Shown: piece by piece, positions 36,582-45,553 of the stretch
How positions within the stretch are numbered: position 1 is the stretch's first letter
Layout: every line of letters begins with the position of its first letter
Assembly: GCA_019187485.1 (NCBI GenBank)
Contig: JABAQR010000002.1
Location: 1 to 64,000 of the forward strand
Origin: Lysobacterales bacterium
Lineage (GTDB): Bacteria > Pseudomonadota > Gammaproteobacteria > Xanthomonadales > SZUA-5
Direction: 5' to 3'
DNA: 64,000 nucleotides
Notes under the pieces: generated by a model
The model's database searches: none
What the model was told of the DNA's origin: nothing
Seen by the model: only the letters and a program-made list of their open reading frames with translations
Position numbers and translations under genes: made by a program

Positions 36582-37298
36582 TTACTTCACTTCGATCAGT
36601 TTGATGTCGAAGATCAGGGCCGAATTCGGGCCGATCGGACGCGGGCCGCGCTCGCCGTAGGCCAGGTCCGGTGGCAGGAAGATCTGCCAGTGGTCGCCCA
36701 CACGCATCAGCGGCAGCACTTCCTGCCAGCCCTTGAGCACCTGGTCGACCTGGAACTTGGCCGGCACGCCGCGGGCGAAGGAGCTGTCGAACTCGAAGCC
36801 GTTGGTCAGCGATCCGCGGTAGTGCACGGTGACCTCGCTGGTGGCGGTCGGGCGCGCACCGTTGCCTTCCTCGATCACGCGATACTGGATACCGGAGGGC
36901 AGGGCGACGATGCCCTTCTTGGCGCGGTTCTCGGCCATGAACTTGTCGCTGGCGGCCTTGTTGTCGGCGGCCAGCTTGCGGAACTTGGCCTCGGCCTCGG
37001 TGCGCAGCTTGTTTTCCAGCAGTTCCATTTGCGCCCCGAGTTCCTCGCGTGGATAGGCGACTTCCTTGCCGGCGAAGCCATCCCGCAACGCGCGAATCAC
37101 GCCTTCGAGGTCGATCTCGACGCCGCGCTCCTTGAGGTCGGCGCCGAACTGGTAGCCGACCGCATAACTCATCTTGGTGCGGTCGATCGTCGCAGCCGGC
37201 GCCGTGGTCGCCGGGGCGGCGCTCGAGGCGGGCGTCTGCGCGAAGGCGGACAACGACAACATTGCGGCGGCAAGCGCCGCCAACCCGGTGATTTTCAT
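36582..37298 (-). CDS. fkpA: Periplasmic FKBP-type peptidyl-prolyl isomerase (FkpA/Mip-like)
   Basis: 238 residues: signal peptide (MKITGLAALAAAMLSLSAFA), a helical dimerisation domain at about 35-130 (SYAVGYQFGADLKERGVEID, charged helix to 125), then the FKBP domain at about 135-238 (VTVHYRGSLTNGFEFDSS, LPLMRVGDHWQIFLPPDLAYG). The active-site Tyr, Phe, Asp, Trp and Tyr are kept. It assists folding of envelope proteins. GGAGGTT precedes the ATG. Mip is the alternative name for the same architecture. Confidence 0.9.
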   Translation of the reverse strand: MKITGLAALAAAMLSLSAFAQTPASSAAPATTAPAATIDRTKMSYAVGYQFGADLKERGVEIDLEGVIRALRDGFAGKEVAYPREELGAQMELLENKLRTEAEAKFRKLAADNKAASDKFMAENRAKKGIVALPSGIQYRVIEEGNGARPTATSEVTVHYRGSLTNGFEFDSSFARGVPAKFQVDQVLKGWQEVLPLMRVGDHWQIFLPPDLAYGERGPRPIGPNSALIFDIKLIEVK

Positions 37299-37495
37299 TT
37301 GGAACCTCCGATCTGGAGCGGGATACGCAGCGCGTCGCGGGAGCCGCGACGGTTGCGCCATGAAGGGGCGGGCGGATTCTAAGGGCATGCTCGCGCCGAC
37401 GTCACGCCCGCAGCGGCACGATGCAATCCTCATTCAGGAAAGCCGTTCGTCGGGTACGGCGCGAGTTGGCGAGGAAGTCGAAAGGCTCTTTCGTG

Positions 37496-37607
37496 TCCGC
37501 AAAGGACGCGAAGGGAAGCAGGGGCAAGCAAGCGCATGGGGCCGACGGTGACCGTTCGCCTGGTTCGTTCTCTGGCTCTTCTTGGCGTCCTTTGCGTCCT
37601 TTGCGGA
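37496..37607. repeat. Degenerate GGACGCAAA-armed inverted repeat (copy 2)
   Basis: Two degenerate units of the nonamer at 37496-37515 face GGCGTCC TTTGCGTCC TTTGCGGA at 37584-37607 across about 68 bases. It is shorter and more worn than the copy at 12794 but has the same unit, orientation and spacing, and it too sits between divergent genes (fkpA and pspA). The rest of this 504-base gap holds the pspA promoter region and no gene. Confidence 0.72.
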
Positions 37608-37739
37608 TCCAAGGCTCTTCCCGCGTTGTCGAATGCCCTGCGGCGAATTCCACCCATCCCTGGCGCAGTTCGCCATCCGGGCTGTGCCGGAGGCTGGCGC
37701 CAGTGACACCGACTGTATCAGAATCAATCACTTGTCGAG

Positions 37740-37756
37740 TTGGCACAGGTCTTGGA
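37740..37756 (+). promoter_or_regulatory. Sigma-54-like promoter before pspA
   Basis: TTGGCAC-A-GGTC-TTGGA matches the -24 element exactly. The spacing to the -12 element is right, but TTGGA replaces TTGCA. It lies 47 bases before the pspA start. psp operons are classically sigma-54/PspF controlled; no pspF is in the window. Confidence 0.4.
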
Positions 37757-37802
37757 ACAGTGGGTGTACCCGCACGGGTGCAATCGCACAGGAGAACGCA
37801 AC

Positions 37803-38471
37803 ATGGGTGTCTTTTCCCGCCTTTCCGACATCGTCAACGCGAATCTGAACTCGCTGCTGGACAAGGCTGAGGATCCGGAGAAGATCGTCCGTCTCATGAT
37901 CCAGGAGATGGAGGACACGCTGGTGGAAGTCCGTTCGGCCGCTGCCAAGGTGATCGCCGAGCGCAAGGAACGCGAGCGTCAGCTCGGCGTGCTCGACCAG
38001 GAACAGCGAGACTGGGAACACAAGGCCGAGCTCGCCTTGCGCAAGGACCGCGAGGACCTCGCGAAGGCCGCGCTCGCGCACCGCGCCGCACTCGCCGACC
38101 AGGCCAAGACGGTCGCCGGCGACCTCGGAGTGCTCGCCGAGAACCTGACCAAGCTCAACGACGACATCGCCAAGCTGCAGGCGAAACTGCAGGACGCGAA
38201 GGCCCGCCAGCGCACGATCGTGCTGCGCGCGCAGAACGCACAGACCTCGTTGAAGGCGCGCACGCACATCCACTCGGCCAAGATCGACGACATGCTGAAC
38301 CGTTTCGACCATGCCGAACGGCGCATTGACGCGGTCGAGGCCCAGGCGGAAGCTCTCGGGCTCGGACGTGCCAAGAACCTCAACCAGGCCTTCGCGGATC
38401 TCGAGTCCGAAGAGCGCATCAAGGCCGAGCTGGAGGCGCTCAAGGCCCGTATCCACCAGCCGAAGGGGTGA
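37803..38471 (+). CDS. pspA: Phage shock protein A (PspA/IM30 family)
   Basis: 222 residues, nearly all coiled coil after an amphipathic N-terminal helix (MGVFSRLSDIVNANLNSLLD). EDPEKIVRLMIQEMEDTLVE is the PspA signature. It binds stressed inner membrane and, in enterobacteria, restrains PspF. AGGAG sits 8 bases before the ATG. It leads a tight pspABC run. Confidence 0.93.
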   Translation: MGVFSRLSDIVNANLNSLLDKAEDPEKIVRLMIQEMEDTLVEVRSAAAKVIAERKERERQLGVLDQEQRDWEHKAELALRKDREDLAKAALAHRAALADQAKTVAGDLGVLAENLTKLNDDIAKLQAKLQDAKARQRTIVLRAQNAQTSLKARTHIHSAKIDDMLNRFDHAERRIDAVEAQAEALGLGRAKNLNQAFADLESEERIKAELEALKARIHQPKG

Positions 38472-38476
38472 GTCCA

Positions 38477-38716
38477 ATGTGGGCGGCACTGGAAGCACCG
38501 CTGGTCGTATTCCTGGTTGTCGTGGTGCCGATCTGGCTGGTGCTGCACTACCGCAGCAAGCGCCAGTCGGCACCGGAAGCGGGTTCGCCGCCGCCGGCGC
38601 AGCCGGTCGGCGAACTCGCCGAGCTGTGGCAGACGGCGCGGCGCATGGAAGAGCGCATCCGCACGCTGGAGCGCATCCTGGACGCTGATACCCCCAACTG
38701 GCGAGGTCGCACATGA
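38477..38716 (+). CDS. pspB: Phage shock protein B
   Basis: 79 residues: one N-terminal membrane helix (LEAPLVVFLVVVVPIWLVLHY) then a charged coiled coil (LWQTARRMEERIRTLERIL). WLVLHYRSK matches PspB. ATG at 38477 follows GGGGTGAG; a GTG three codons earlier is possible. It begins five bases after pspA. Confidence 0.88.
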   Translation: MWAALEAPLVVFLVVVVPIWLVLHYRSKRQSAPEAGSPPPAQPVGELAELWQTARRMEERIRTLERILDADTPNWRGRT

Positions 38717-38778
38717 GCCGTTGTCACCGATTCGGATACCAGTACGCCGGAGATCGTCCTTTTGCGGGAGCTGCTTAC

Positions 38779-39180
38779 ATGAATCACCGCTTCAGCCCCG
38801 GCCCGCGTCTCTACCGGGACGTCGACCGCCGCTGGATCGCCGGCGTGCTCGCCGGTGCAGCGCGTCATTTCGGGTGGAACCTGTGCGCGCTGCGAACGGT
38901 CGCGATCATCGCCTGCATGACGCCGATCGTGCCGGTCATCGTGATCGGCTATGTGCTGTGCGCGATGTTCCTGCCGCCGCGCAGCGACCACGCCGTTGAA
39001 TCGCCGCCGCCGCCACCGCAGCCCGCCGCAAGCGACTGGCAGCCGGCGCCGCCGGCCCACGTCGGCGCGAGCGAGCTGCGTACCCGCATCCGCGAGATGG
39101 AAGAGCGGCTGCGCGCGATGGAGGCCTACGTCACCAGCAGCAAGTACGAGATCGACCGCGAGCTGAAGCGCGGTCCCTGA
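38779..39180 (+). CDS. pspC: Phage shock protein C (PspC domain)
   Basis: 133 residues. The PspC domain at about 10-65 (RLYRDVDRRWIAGVLAGAAR, then the membrane helix IIACMTPIVPVIVIGYVLC) is followed by a Pro-rich linker and a coiled coil (LRTRIREMEERLRAMEAYV). The ATG at 38779 has GGGAG eight bases upstream and begins the conserved domain. An earlier ATG at 38713 overlaps the pspB stop and would add 22 residues. Partner of PspB in sensing envelope stress. Confidence 0.87.
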   Translation: MNHRFSPGPRLYRDVDRRWIAGVLAGAARHFGWNLCALRTVAIIACMTPIVPVIVIGYVLCAMFLPPRSDHAVESPPPPPQPAASDWQPAPPAHVGASELRTRIREMEERLRAMEAYVTSSKYEIDRELKRGP

Positions 39181-39200
39181 GCGATCGCACGGTAAGACGC

Positions 39201-39233
39201 ACGAAGGCCCGCGTGAGCGGGCCTTCGTCGTTT
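39201..39233. terminator. Rho-independent-type terminator after pspABC
   Basis: A perfect 12-bp stem (39201-39212 with 39217-39228, GTGA loop) followed by CGTTTCC. It sits between the convergent psp operon and the lipoprotein gene and may serve both. Confidence 0.75.
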
Positions 39234-39254
39234 CCGGCTGCGCTGTTCCCGGCC

Positions 39255-39971
39255 TCAGCGGCGCGGAAACTCCTGCGACCAATCCGGAACGGACACTTTC
39301 GGGATCTGCACCGGCTGGCCGTGCGCGCTCAGGCGCGCCAGCAGCTTCTCGCCGGTCTGCAACTCCGCATCGATGCGCAGCAGGTGCGCATTGGCCTCGT
39401 CGACGCAGGCATCGAGCTTGCGGAAGCGCGTCAGCAAGTGTGGCCGCTGCGCGAGATCCACGCTGCGGGTGCGGCACTCGCCGGCGGCGGGGCTGGCGTC
39501 CACCACCAGCGTAGCCTCGTCCTGCGGCAGCGCGGTCAGCGCCTCCACCAGCAGCGCGACGGCGGTCGCGGCCTGGCCGGCGACATCGTAGCCGCTCGGC
39601 GATTCGCGGAAGTAGCGGCCGCCGTGGAGCAGCCAGTTGCCGTCGGCCTCGCCGGGCTTCGGCAGGGTGCGCAGGCCGAAGGCATAGTCCTGGGATTCGC
39701 TGGCGCCGGTCGCGAACTGCTGGCTGCCGTCGGGCAGCGTGATCTCGGCTTCGAAGCGCACGCTGCCGCCGCTGGTCAGTGCGCGCAGCGCGCGCTCGTA
39801 GGGCGTCTTCACCGCGGCCAGTTGCGGCGGTGGCGGCGCCTTCGGCGCGCTGTCGGCGACGGTGTTCGCCGAGCTTTCCGGGGTCTCGGCGACCTCTTCC
39901 TCGCCACCGCAGGCGACGAGCAGGACGCTCAGGGCGAAAGGCAGCAGCAGGCGGATCGCGGATCGGGACAT
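39255..39971 (-). CDS. Hypothetical lipoprotein
   Basis: 238 residues. The signal ends LLVACGGEEE, a lipobox with Asp/Glu-rich residues after the Cys, suggesting transfer to the outer membrane. A Pro/Ala linker is followed by a domain with GSVRFEAEITLPDGSQQFAT and one further Cys pair (GECRTRS, LDACVDEAN). No family was recognised. It stands alone, 80 bases downstream of phzF and convergent with pspC. Confidence 0.68.
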   Translation of the reverse strand: MSRSAIRLLLPFALSVLLVACGGEEEVAETPESSANTVADSAPKAPPPPQLAAVKTPYERALRALTSGGSVRFEAEITLPDGSQQFATGASESQDYAFGLRTLPKPGEADGNWLLHGGRYFRESPSGYDVAGQAATAVALLVEALTALPQDEATLVVDASPAAGECRTRSVDLAQRPHLLTRFRKLDACVDEANAHLLRIDAELQTGEKLLARLSAHGQPVQIPKVSVPDWSQEFPRR

Positions 39972-40051
39972 CGGCTTTGGCTCGGGATCGGAGGCAGTGG
40001 ACGCGTCGGACCACAGCCGGCCGCGCATGTTCCCCGCGGTACCCGTGCCGT

Positions 40052-40942
40052 TCAGGTTCCGCTTTCTGCGAGATTCACCGCGCCCCGGATCAGCGCGCAG
40101 CAGCGACCGCCGATCTGCACGCGCCCCGGACCCGGGCTCGCGACGCGCACTTCGCCGGCGCGACCGACCGCATGGCCCTGGCTGGCGTCGTAGCGCCCGC
40201 CGAGCGCGGCGAGCCGGCCTTGCGCCGCCAGCCACTCGCCGACCGCCGCCTGCGCACTGCCGGTGACCGGATCCTCCGGTACGCCGGAGGCCGGTCCGAA
40301 GGCGCGCAACTCCAGCGGCACCGCCTGCGCGGGCTCGAAGGAGAACACCGCAAGGCCGGTGGCCGCGGTGGCACGGCTCAGGCGCGTGATCAGTTCCAGG
40401 TCCGGCACGCTGGCGCGCACCTGGGCGCGGCTGCCGAGCTCCATCAGCATCCAGCGTGCGCCGACGTCGGAGAGGATCGGCCGCTCGCCGACGCTGGCGC
40501 CGACGAGGCCGATCGCGCGCGGCAGCGCCTCGATCACCTCCGGCGCCAGCGCGCTGCGCCTGGGCACCGGCGCCTGCACCGACACCAGTCGCTGCGGACC
40601 GTCGCCATCCACTTCGACTTCGAGCAGGCCGGCGCCGCACTGCTGGACCAGGCGCCGGCCCTGCGGCCGCACCAGGCCGGCGTCGAGCAGCGCCCAGGCG
40701 GTTCCGACCGAGGGATGGCCGGCGAAGGGCAGTTCCTCCATCGGCGTGTAGATGCGCACCCGGTAACTCGCCCCCGGCGCGTCGGCGCGCAGCACGAAGG
40801 TGGTTTCCGACAGGTTGGTCCAGCGCGCGAAGCGCTGCATCGTGTCCTCGTCGAGGCCATTGGCATCCAGTACCACCGCCAGCGGATTGCCGAGCATCGG
40901 CGTCGCCGTGAACACATCGACCTGGACGAAGGGACGCAGCAT
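40052..40942 (-). CDS. PhzF-family isomerase/epimerase-like protein
   Basis: 296 residues of the diaminopimelate-epimerase-like PhzF fold. VDVFTATPMLGNPLAVVLDA, ARWTNLSETTFVL (the catalytic Glu), ELPFAGHPSVGTAWAL and EDPVTGSAQAAVGEWL are the family blocks. PhzF isomerises dihydro-3-hydroxyanthranilate in phenazine synthesis, but no other phz genes are present and most homologues have unknown substrates. Confidence 0.85.
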   Translation of the reverse strand: MLRPFVQVDVFTATPMLGNPLAVVLDANGLDEDTMQRFARWTNLSETTFVLRADAPGASYRVRIYTPMEELPFAGHPSVGTAWALLDAGLVRPQGRRLVQQCGAGLLEVEVDGDGPQRLVSVQAPVPRRSALAPEVIEALPRAIGLVGASVGERPILSDVGARWMLMELGSRAQVRASVPDLELITRLSRATAATGLAVFSFEPAQAVPLELRAFGPASGVPEDPVTGSAQAAVGEWLAAQGRLAALGGRYDASQGHAVGRAGEVRVASPGPGRVQIGGRCCALIRGAVNLAESGT

Positions 40943-41013
40943 GGCGGCAAACTCGGATACGGCCGTTCAGGCTCGCGCGATGGACTGTCGGGCGCAAGTG
41001 CTGTGGGGCAGGA

Positions 41014-41130
41014 GCGGGGCTGGGGCGCAGGAATGGAGTTCGCGAGATCGCAGAGGTTTTTGACCCTGCGCACGCGCGGCTCCCCGTGATCCCGCGCTTT
41101 GCCGCGCACACGCCCCAGCCCCAACCCCGC
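41014..41130. repeat. GGGGCTGGGG-type palindromic element (copy 3)
   Basis: GCGGGGCTGGGGCG at 41014-41027 is inverted at 41111-41130 (12 bp perfect, with one extra arm unit on the right). It lies in the 324-base gap between phzF and lysAC, which are transcribed divergently; nothing else was recognised there. Confidence 0.75.
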
Positions 41131-41266
41131 ATGCCCCCTGCTGCACCGCCGCACACGTGCCGGACGATGCGCCACCGCAACGCCACAATCCCGCTCGCAA
41201 GCTCTTGCTGCAGTGCGTTAAGGTTGGCGCCCCTTTCCGGGAGCGAGCGAGGTCGACGCGGTCGTC

Positions 41267-43846
41267 ATGCGCTGGATAGTCCTGAAGTTCGGCGGCACCA
41301 GCGTGTCGCGACGGCACCGTTGGGAGAACATCGGCGCGTTGATGCGCGCGCGTCGGCAGGAAGGCGCGCGGGTGCTGACGGTGGTCTCGGCGCTGTCCGG
41401 TGTCACCGACGCGCTGAAGGCGCTGATCGCGCTGCATGGCGATCCCGCCGCGATGACCGCCGCTGCCGAGGCGCTGATCGAGCGCCATCTCGAGTTCGCG
41501 CGCGAACTCGACGTCGCACCGGAGGTGCTGAACGAGCGCGTCGCCGAGCTGCGGCGCCTGGTCGGCGACGTGCGCGCCGCCGCCGGCGGCCACGCCTGGC
41601 AGGCCGAGCTGCAGGCGCAGGGCGAACTGTGGTCGAGCACGCTCGGCGCGCATTTCCTGGCCTCCCTCGGCTTGCCGGTGCAATGGCTGGATGCGCGCGA
41701 CTTCCTGACCAGCCGCGAGCAGCCGCTGCAGACCGAGTGGGCGCGCTACCAGAGCGCGATCTGCGAACCGCGGCCGAGCGCGGCGGTGCGCGAAGAACTC
41801 ACCGGGCGCGGCGCACTGTTCCTGACCCAGGGCTTCATCGCCCGCCATCCCGGTGGCGACAGCGTGATCCTCGGGCGCGGCGGCTCCGACACCTCGGCCA
41901 GCTACTTCGGCGCGCTGCTGGGTGCCGAACGCGTCGAGATCTGGACCGACGTGCCGGGCATGTTCAGCGCCAATCCGAAGCAGGTGCCGGACGCGCGCCT
42001 GCTGCGTCGGCTCGATTACGACGAGGCCCAGGAAATCGCCACCACCGGCGCCAAGGTGCTGCATCCGCGCGCGATCGGCCCGGTGCGCGAAGTGCGCGTG
42101 CCGCTGTGGATCAAGGACACCGAACGCCCCGAACTGGCGGGCACGCAGATCGCCGGCGAAGCCGCCGGCGGCGCGCCCAGCGTCAAGGCGATCTCGATGC
42201 GCAGCGGCATCACGCTGGTGTCGATGGAATCGATCGGCATGTGGCAGCAGGTCGGCTTCCTCGCCGACGTGTTCGCCTGCTTCAAGCAGCATGGGCTGTC
42301 GGTGGACCTGATCGGCTCGGCCGAAACCAATGTCACGGTCTCGCTGGATCCCTCCGACAACCTGCTCGACGCCGGCACGCTCGACGCGCTCTGCCGCGAC
42401 CTCGCGCGCGTCTGCCGGGTGCGCGTGATCGCGCCCTGCGCCGCGGTCACGCTGGTCGGGCGCGGCATGCGCGGCATGATGCACCGGCTGTCCGAAATCC
42501 TCGCCGAGATCGGCGCGCGCCGCGTGCACCTGGTCTCGCAGTCCTCCAACAACCTCAACCTGACCTTCGTGATCGATGCCGCCGACGCCGACGGCGTGGT
42601 CCCGGCGCTGCACGCGCACCTGGTGCGCGCCGGCCTCACCGGCGCCGATGGCGATCCGGTGTTCGGCCCCTCCTGGCGCGAGATCGTCGCGCCGCGGGCG
42701 GCGCCGCCACCCGCCTGGTGGGAGTCGCAGCGTCCGGCGCTGCGGACGCTCGCCGAAGCGGCGACGCCGGTCTACGTCTATGCCGCGAGCGTGGTGCGCG
42801 AGCGCGCCAGCGACCTCAGGGCGCTGCGCGCGGTCGATCGCCGCTGGTACGCGCTGAAGGCCAACCCGCACGCCGGCGTGCTGCGCGCACTTGCGGCGCA
42901 GGGATTCGGCATGGAGTGCGTCTCGCAAGGCGAACTCGAGCATGTGCGCGCGGTGCTGCCGGAGCTGCCGGCCGAGCGCATTCTGTTCACGCCGAACTTC
43001 GCGGCGCGCCGCGAATACGCGGCGGCCTTCGCGCTCGGCGCGCGCGTGACCATCGACAACCTGACGATCCTGCAGCGCTGGGGCGAATTGCTCGCCGGTC
43101 GCGAGATCCTGCTGCGGCTGGACCTCGGCCGCGGCCTCGGCCACCACGACAAGGTGCGCACCGGCGGCGAACGCAGCAAGTTCGGCATCGGCCTGTCCGA
43201 CCTCGACGCCGCGCTCGCGGCCAGCGCGGCCTGCGGCGCCGAGGTCGTCGGCCTGCACGCGCACCTCGGCAGCGGCATCCTCGACGTCGCCCACTGGAAG
43301 GCGGTGTATGCCGAACTCGCCGCGCTCGCCGAGCGCATCCCCAGCGTGCGCGTGCTCGACATCGGCGGCGGCCTCGGCGTGCCGCACGAACGCGGCGAGA
43401 CCCCGCTGGCGATGGCGGAACTGGATGCCGCGCTGGCCGAGGTCAAGGCGATGTACCCGCGCTTCGAGCTGTGGATCGAGCCCGGGCGTTACCTCGTCGC
43501 CGAGTCCGGTGTGCTGCTCGCGCGCGTCACCCAGGTCAAGCACAAGGCCGGCGTGAACTTCGTCGGCGTCGACGCCGGCATGCACACGCTGCTGCGCCCG
43601 GCGCTGTACGAGGCCTTCCACGAGATCGCCAACCTGAGCCGCATCGACGCACCCGCCGAAGGCCGCTGGCAGGTGGTCGGGCCGATCTGCGAATCCGGCG
43701 ACGTGCTCGGCCGCGACCGCGCGCTGCCGGCGCCGCAGGAAGACGAGATCCTGCTGGTCGCCCACGCCGGCGCCTACGGCGCAGCCATGGCCTCGCGCTA
43801 TAACCTGCGCGAAGCGGTCAGGGAGGTGTGGGCGGATGAGTTGTGA
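41267..43846 (+). CDS. lysAC: Bifunctional aspartate kinase / diaminopimelate decarboxylase
   Basis: 859 residues. Residues about 1-460 are a complete aspartate kinase: VLKFGGTSVS, GRGGSDTSASYFGALL, TTGAKVLHPRAI and two ACT domains (SIGMWQQVGFLADVF; VTLVGRGMRGMMHRL). Residues about 485-859 are a PLP diaminopimelate decarboxylase with the lysine in RRWYALKANPHAGVL (about K531), GLHAHLGSGI, EPGRYLVAESG and CESGDVLG. This fusion is known from Xanthomonadales and joins the first and last steps of lysine synthesis. The catalytic residues of both halves look intact. It is followed 167 bases on by murL. Confidence 0.93.
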   Translation: MRWIVLKFGGTSVSRRHRWENIGALMRARRQEGARVLTVVSALSGVTDALKALIALHGDPAAMTAAAEALIERHLEFARELDVAPEVLNERVAELRRLVGDVRAAAGGHAWQAELQAQGELWSSTLGAHFLASLGLPVQWLDARDFLTSREQPLQTEWARYQSAICEPRPSAAVREELTGRGALFLTQGFIARHPGGDSVILGRGGSDTSASYFGALLGAERVEIWTDVPGMFSANPKQVPDARLLRRLDYDEAQEIATTGAKVLHPRAIGPVREVRVPLWIKDTERPELAGTQIAGEAAGGAPSVKAISMRSGITLVSMESIGMWQQVGFLADVFACFKQHGLSVDLIGSAETNVTVSLDPSDNLLDAGTLDALCRDLARVCRVRVIAPCAAVTLVGRGMRGMMHRLSEILAEIGARRVHLVSQSSNNLNLTFVIDAADADGVVPALHAHLVRAGLTGADGDPVFGPSWREIVAPRAAPPPAWWESQRPALRTLAEAATPVYVYAASVVRERASDLRALRAVDRRWYALKANPHAGVLRALAAQGFGMECVSQGELEHVRAVLPELPAERILFTPNFAARREYAAAFALGARVTIDNLTILQRWGELLAGREILLRLDLGRGLGHHDKVRTGGERSKFGIGLSDLDAALAASAACGAEVVGLHAHLGSGILDVAHWKAVYAELAALAERIPSVRVLDIGGGLGVPHERGETPLAMAELDAALAEVKAMYPRFELWIEPGRYLVAESGVLLARVTQVKHKAGVNFVGVDAGMHTLLRPALYEAFHEIANLSRIDAPAEGRWQVVGPICESGDVLGRDRALPAPQEDEILLVAHAGAYGAAMASRYNLREAVREVWADEL

Positions 43847-43854
43847 ACGGAGTA

Positions 43855-43984
43855 GCGGGGCTGGGGACTGGGGGCTGGGGCGCACCGTCACAGCGTCGCG
43901 GGAACCCGTGCGCCCTCTTCTCGGGTGCCACCGGGAACTCACGACCTTGCGTCTGCGCGCCCCAGCCCCAGACCCCAGCTCCGC
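43855..43984. repeat. GGGGCTGGGG-type palindromic element (copy 4)
   Basis: Arms at 43855-43883 and 43957-43984 are inverted, with the same units as the 10408 copy, including GGGGACTGGGGGCTGGGG. It starts nine bases after the lysAC stop and ends 30 bases before murL. Confidence 0.8.
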
Positions 43985-44013
43985 ACTTGCGGTCTGGCGC
44001 GGCGATTAGAGCC

Positions 44014-45402
44014 ATGACCTCCCGCCCCACCGCCACCACCTTCCGCCTGACCGAGGCCAGTTACGCCGACGGCGAAGTCCGCTTGGGCTACGCCTTCGAC
44101 GAGGGCGCGACGATGGTCGAGCGCATCCGCTTCCCGGGCGCGCCGGCCGCGGTGCCGTCCGGTCGCGAGGCGGCCTTTGCGCGTGCGCTGGCCTTGCTGC
44201 ACGGCATCGCCGGGGTCAGCTACTGGAAAGCGCTGGTGCCGGAGCGCATCGTCGTCGACGGCGAGCCTTTCGATCCCGCGCTCGCCGCGCTGCTCGACGA
44301 GGTCTGGCTGCACGGCCTCGGCGAGTTTGCGCACGCGAACGGGCTCGACCTGCGCGGACGCATCCGCTTTCCGCACGCGGACCAGTCGGCGCCCGCCGCG
44401 ACCGCGCTCGGCCTGCAACGGCGCGCGCTGGTGCCGATCGGCGGCGGCAAGGACTCGCTGGTCAGCATCGAAACCCTGAAGCGGGCAGAGGAACCGGTCG
44501 CCGTGGTCTGGATCGGACGCAGCGACCTGATCCGCGCCTGCGCCCAGGCAACCGGCCAGCCGCTGCTGAACATCGAGCGCGAGATCGCGCCGGAGCTGTT
44601 CGAGCTGAACCGCCGCGGTGCGTGGAACGGCCACATCCCGGTCACCGCGATCAACTCGGCGATCCTGGTGCTGGCCGCGCTGCTGTACGGCTACGACGAG
44701 ATCGTGTTCTCGAACGAGGCCTCGGCGAGCGCCGGCAATCTCGTCGTCGGCGAACTCGACATCAACCACCAGTGGAGCAAGGGGCTGCGCTTCGAGGCCC
44801 TGTTCGCCGGCTACGTAAGCGAGGCGATCGCGCCCGACCTGCGCTACTACTCGCTGCTGCGGCCATTCTCCGAACTCGCCGTGACCGAGCGCTTCGCGGC
44901 GCTGACCCGCTACCACCCGCTGTTCTCGAGCTGCAACCGCAACTTCCGCATCCTCGGCGAGCGCCCGTCGTCGCGCTGGTGCGGCGAATGCCCGAAATGC
45001 CGTTTCGTGTTCCTCGCGCTCGCACCCTTCATGAGCAAGCCGGCGCTGCTGGCGATCTTCGGCCGCAACCTGCTCGACGAGCCCGAACAGATGGAAGGCT
45101 TCGACGCACTGCTGGAATTCGGCGCGGTCAAGCCTTTCGAGTGCGTCGGCGAAGGCCGCGAATCGCGCGCCGCGCTGCTCGCGCTGTCGGCGCGCGCCGA
45201 CTGGCGCGAGGACGCGCTGGTGCGGCGTTTCGTCGACGAGGTGTTGCCGCGGATCGATGCCGGCGGGCTGGAGCTGGAACCGCTGCTGCGGCCGGCAGGC
45301 GAACACCGCGTTCCTGAGCGGTTGTGGGCGTCGTTGGGGCTCAGGCCTGAGGTTCCCCCGCGCTACTCAAGGGGAGAAGGGGGTGCTTCCGGCGCCGGGT
45401 GA
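44014..45402 (+). CDS. murL: UDP-MurNAc-L-Ala-L-Glu epimerase MurL-like
   Basis: 462 residues. ALALLHGIAGVSYWKALVPE, HGLGEFAHANGLDLRGRIRF and the PP-loop-like VPIGGGKDSLVSIETLK resemble MurL of Xanthomonas, which uses ATP to convert the terminal L-Glu of UDP-MurNAc-L-Ala-L-Glu to D-Glu for peptidoglycan. A cluster of cysteines (SSCNRNF, RWCGECPKCRFVF) is conserved in the type. Its partner ligase MurD2 is not in this window. The ATG at 44014 starts the conserved domain, though the SD is weak. The extreme C-terminus is loose sequence. Confidence 0.75.
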   Translation: MTSRPTATTFRLTEASYADGEVRLGYAFDEGATMVERIRFPGAPAAVPSGREAAFARALALLHGIAGVSYWKALVPERIVVDGEPFDPALAALLDEVWLHGLGEFAHANGLDLRGRIRFPHADQSAPAATALGLQRRALVPIGGGKDSLVSIETLKRAEEPVAVVWIGRSDLIRACAQATGQPLLNIEREIAPELFELNRRGAWNGHIPVTAINSAILVLAALLYGYDEIVFSNEASASAGNLVVGELDINHQWSKGLRFEALFAGYVSEAIAPDLRYYSLLRPFSELAVTERFAALTRYHPLFSSCNRNFRILGERPSSRWCGECPKCRFVFLALAPFMSKPALLAIFGRNLLDEPEQMEGFDALLEFGAVKPFECVGEGRESRAALLALSARADWREDALVRRFVDEVLPRIDAGGLELEPLLRPAGEHRVPERLWASLGLRPEVPPRYSRGEGGASGAG

Positions 45403-45502
45403 GGGATGGCTCCTCAGGTGGTCGGTCGTTCGGAGACCCCGCGCCTTCCGCAAGGGACTCGGTGTCCGCTTCGGTCGCGTTCCCGGTGAGAGACGCATCA
45501 CG

Positions 45503-45532
45503 AAAAAGGGCGACGGGTTACCCCGCCGCCCT
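45503..45532 (-). terminator. Terminator downstream of the large secreted protein
   Basis: On the minus strand an 11-bp stem with one mismatch (45507-45517 with 45522-45532) is followed by a run of T (45503-45507). It lies 21 bases past the stop at 45554. Confidence 0.75.
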
Positions 45533-45553
45533 GATCGAATCGCACTCGACTGC

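Noticed and set aside
40943-41266. Lysine riboswitch before lysAC
   Set aside because: The gap is taken up by a G-rich palindromic element, and no lysine-riboswitch core could be recognised.
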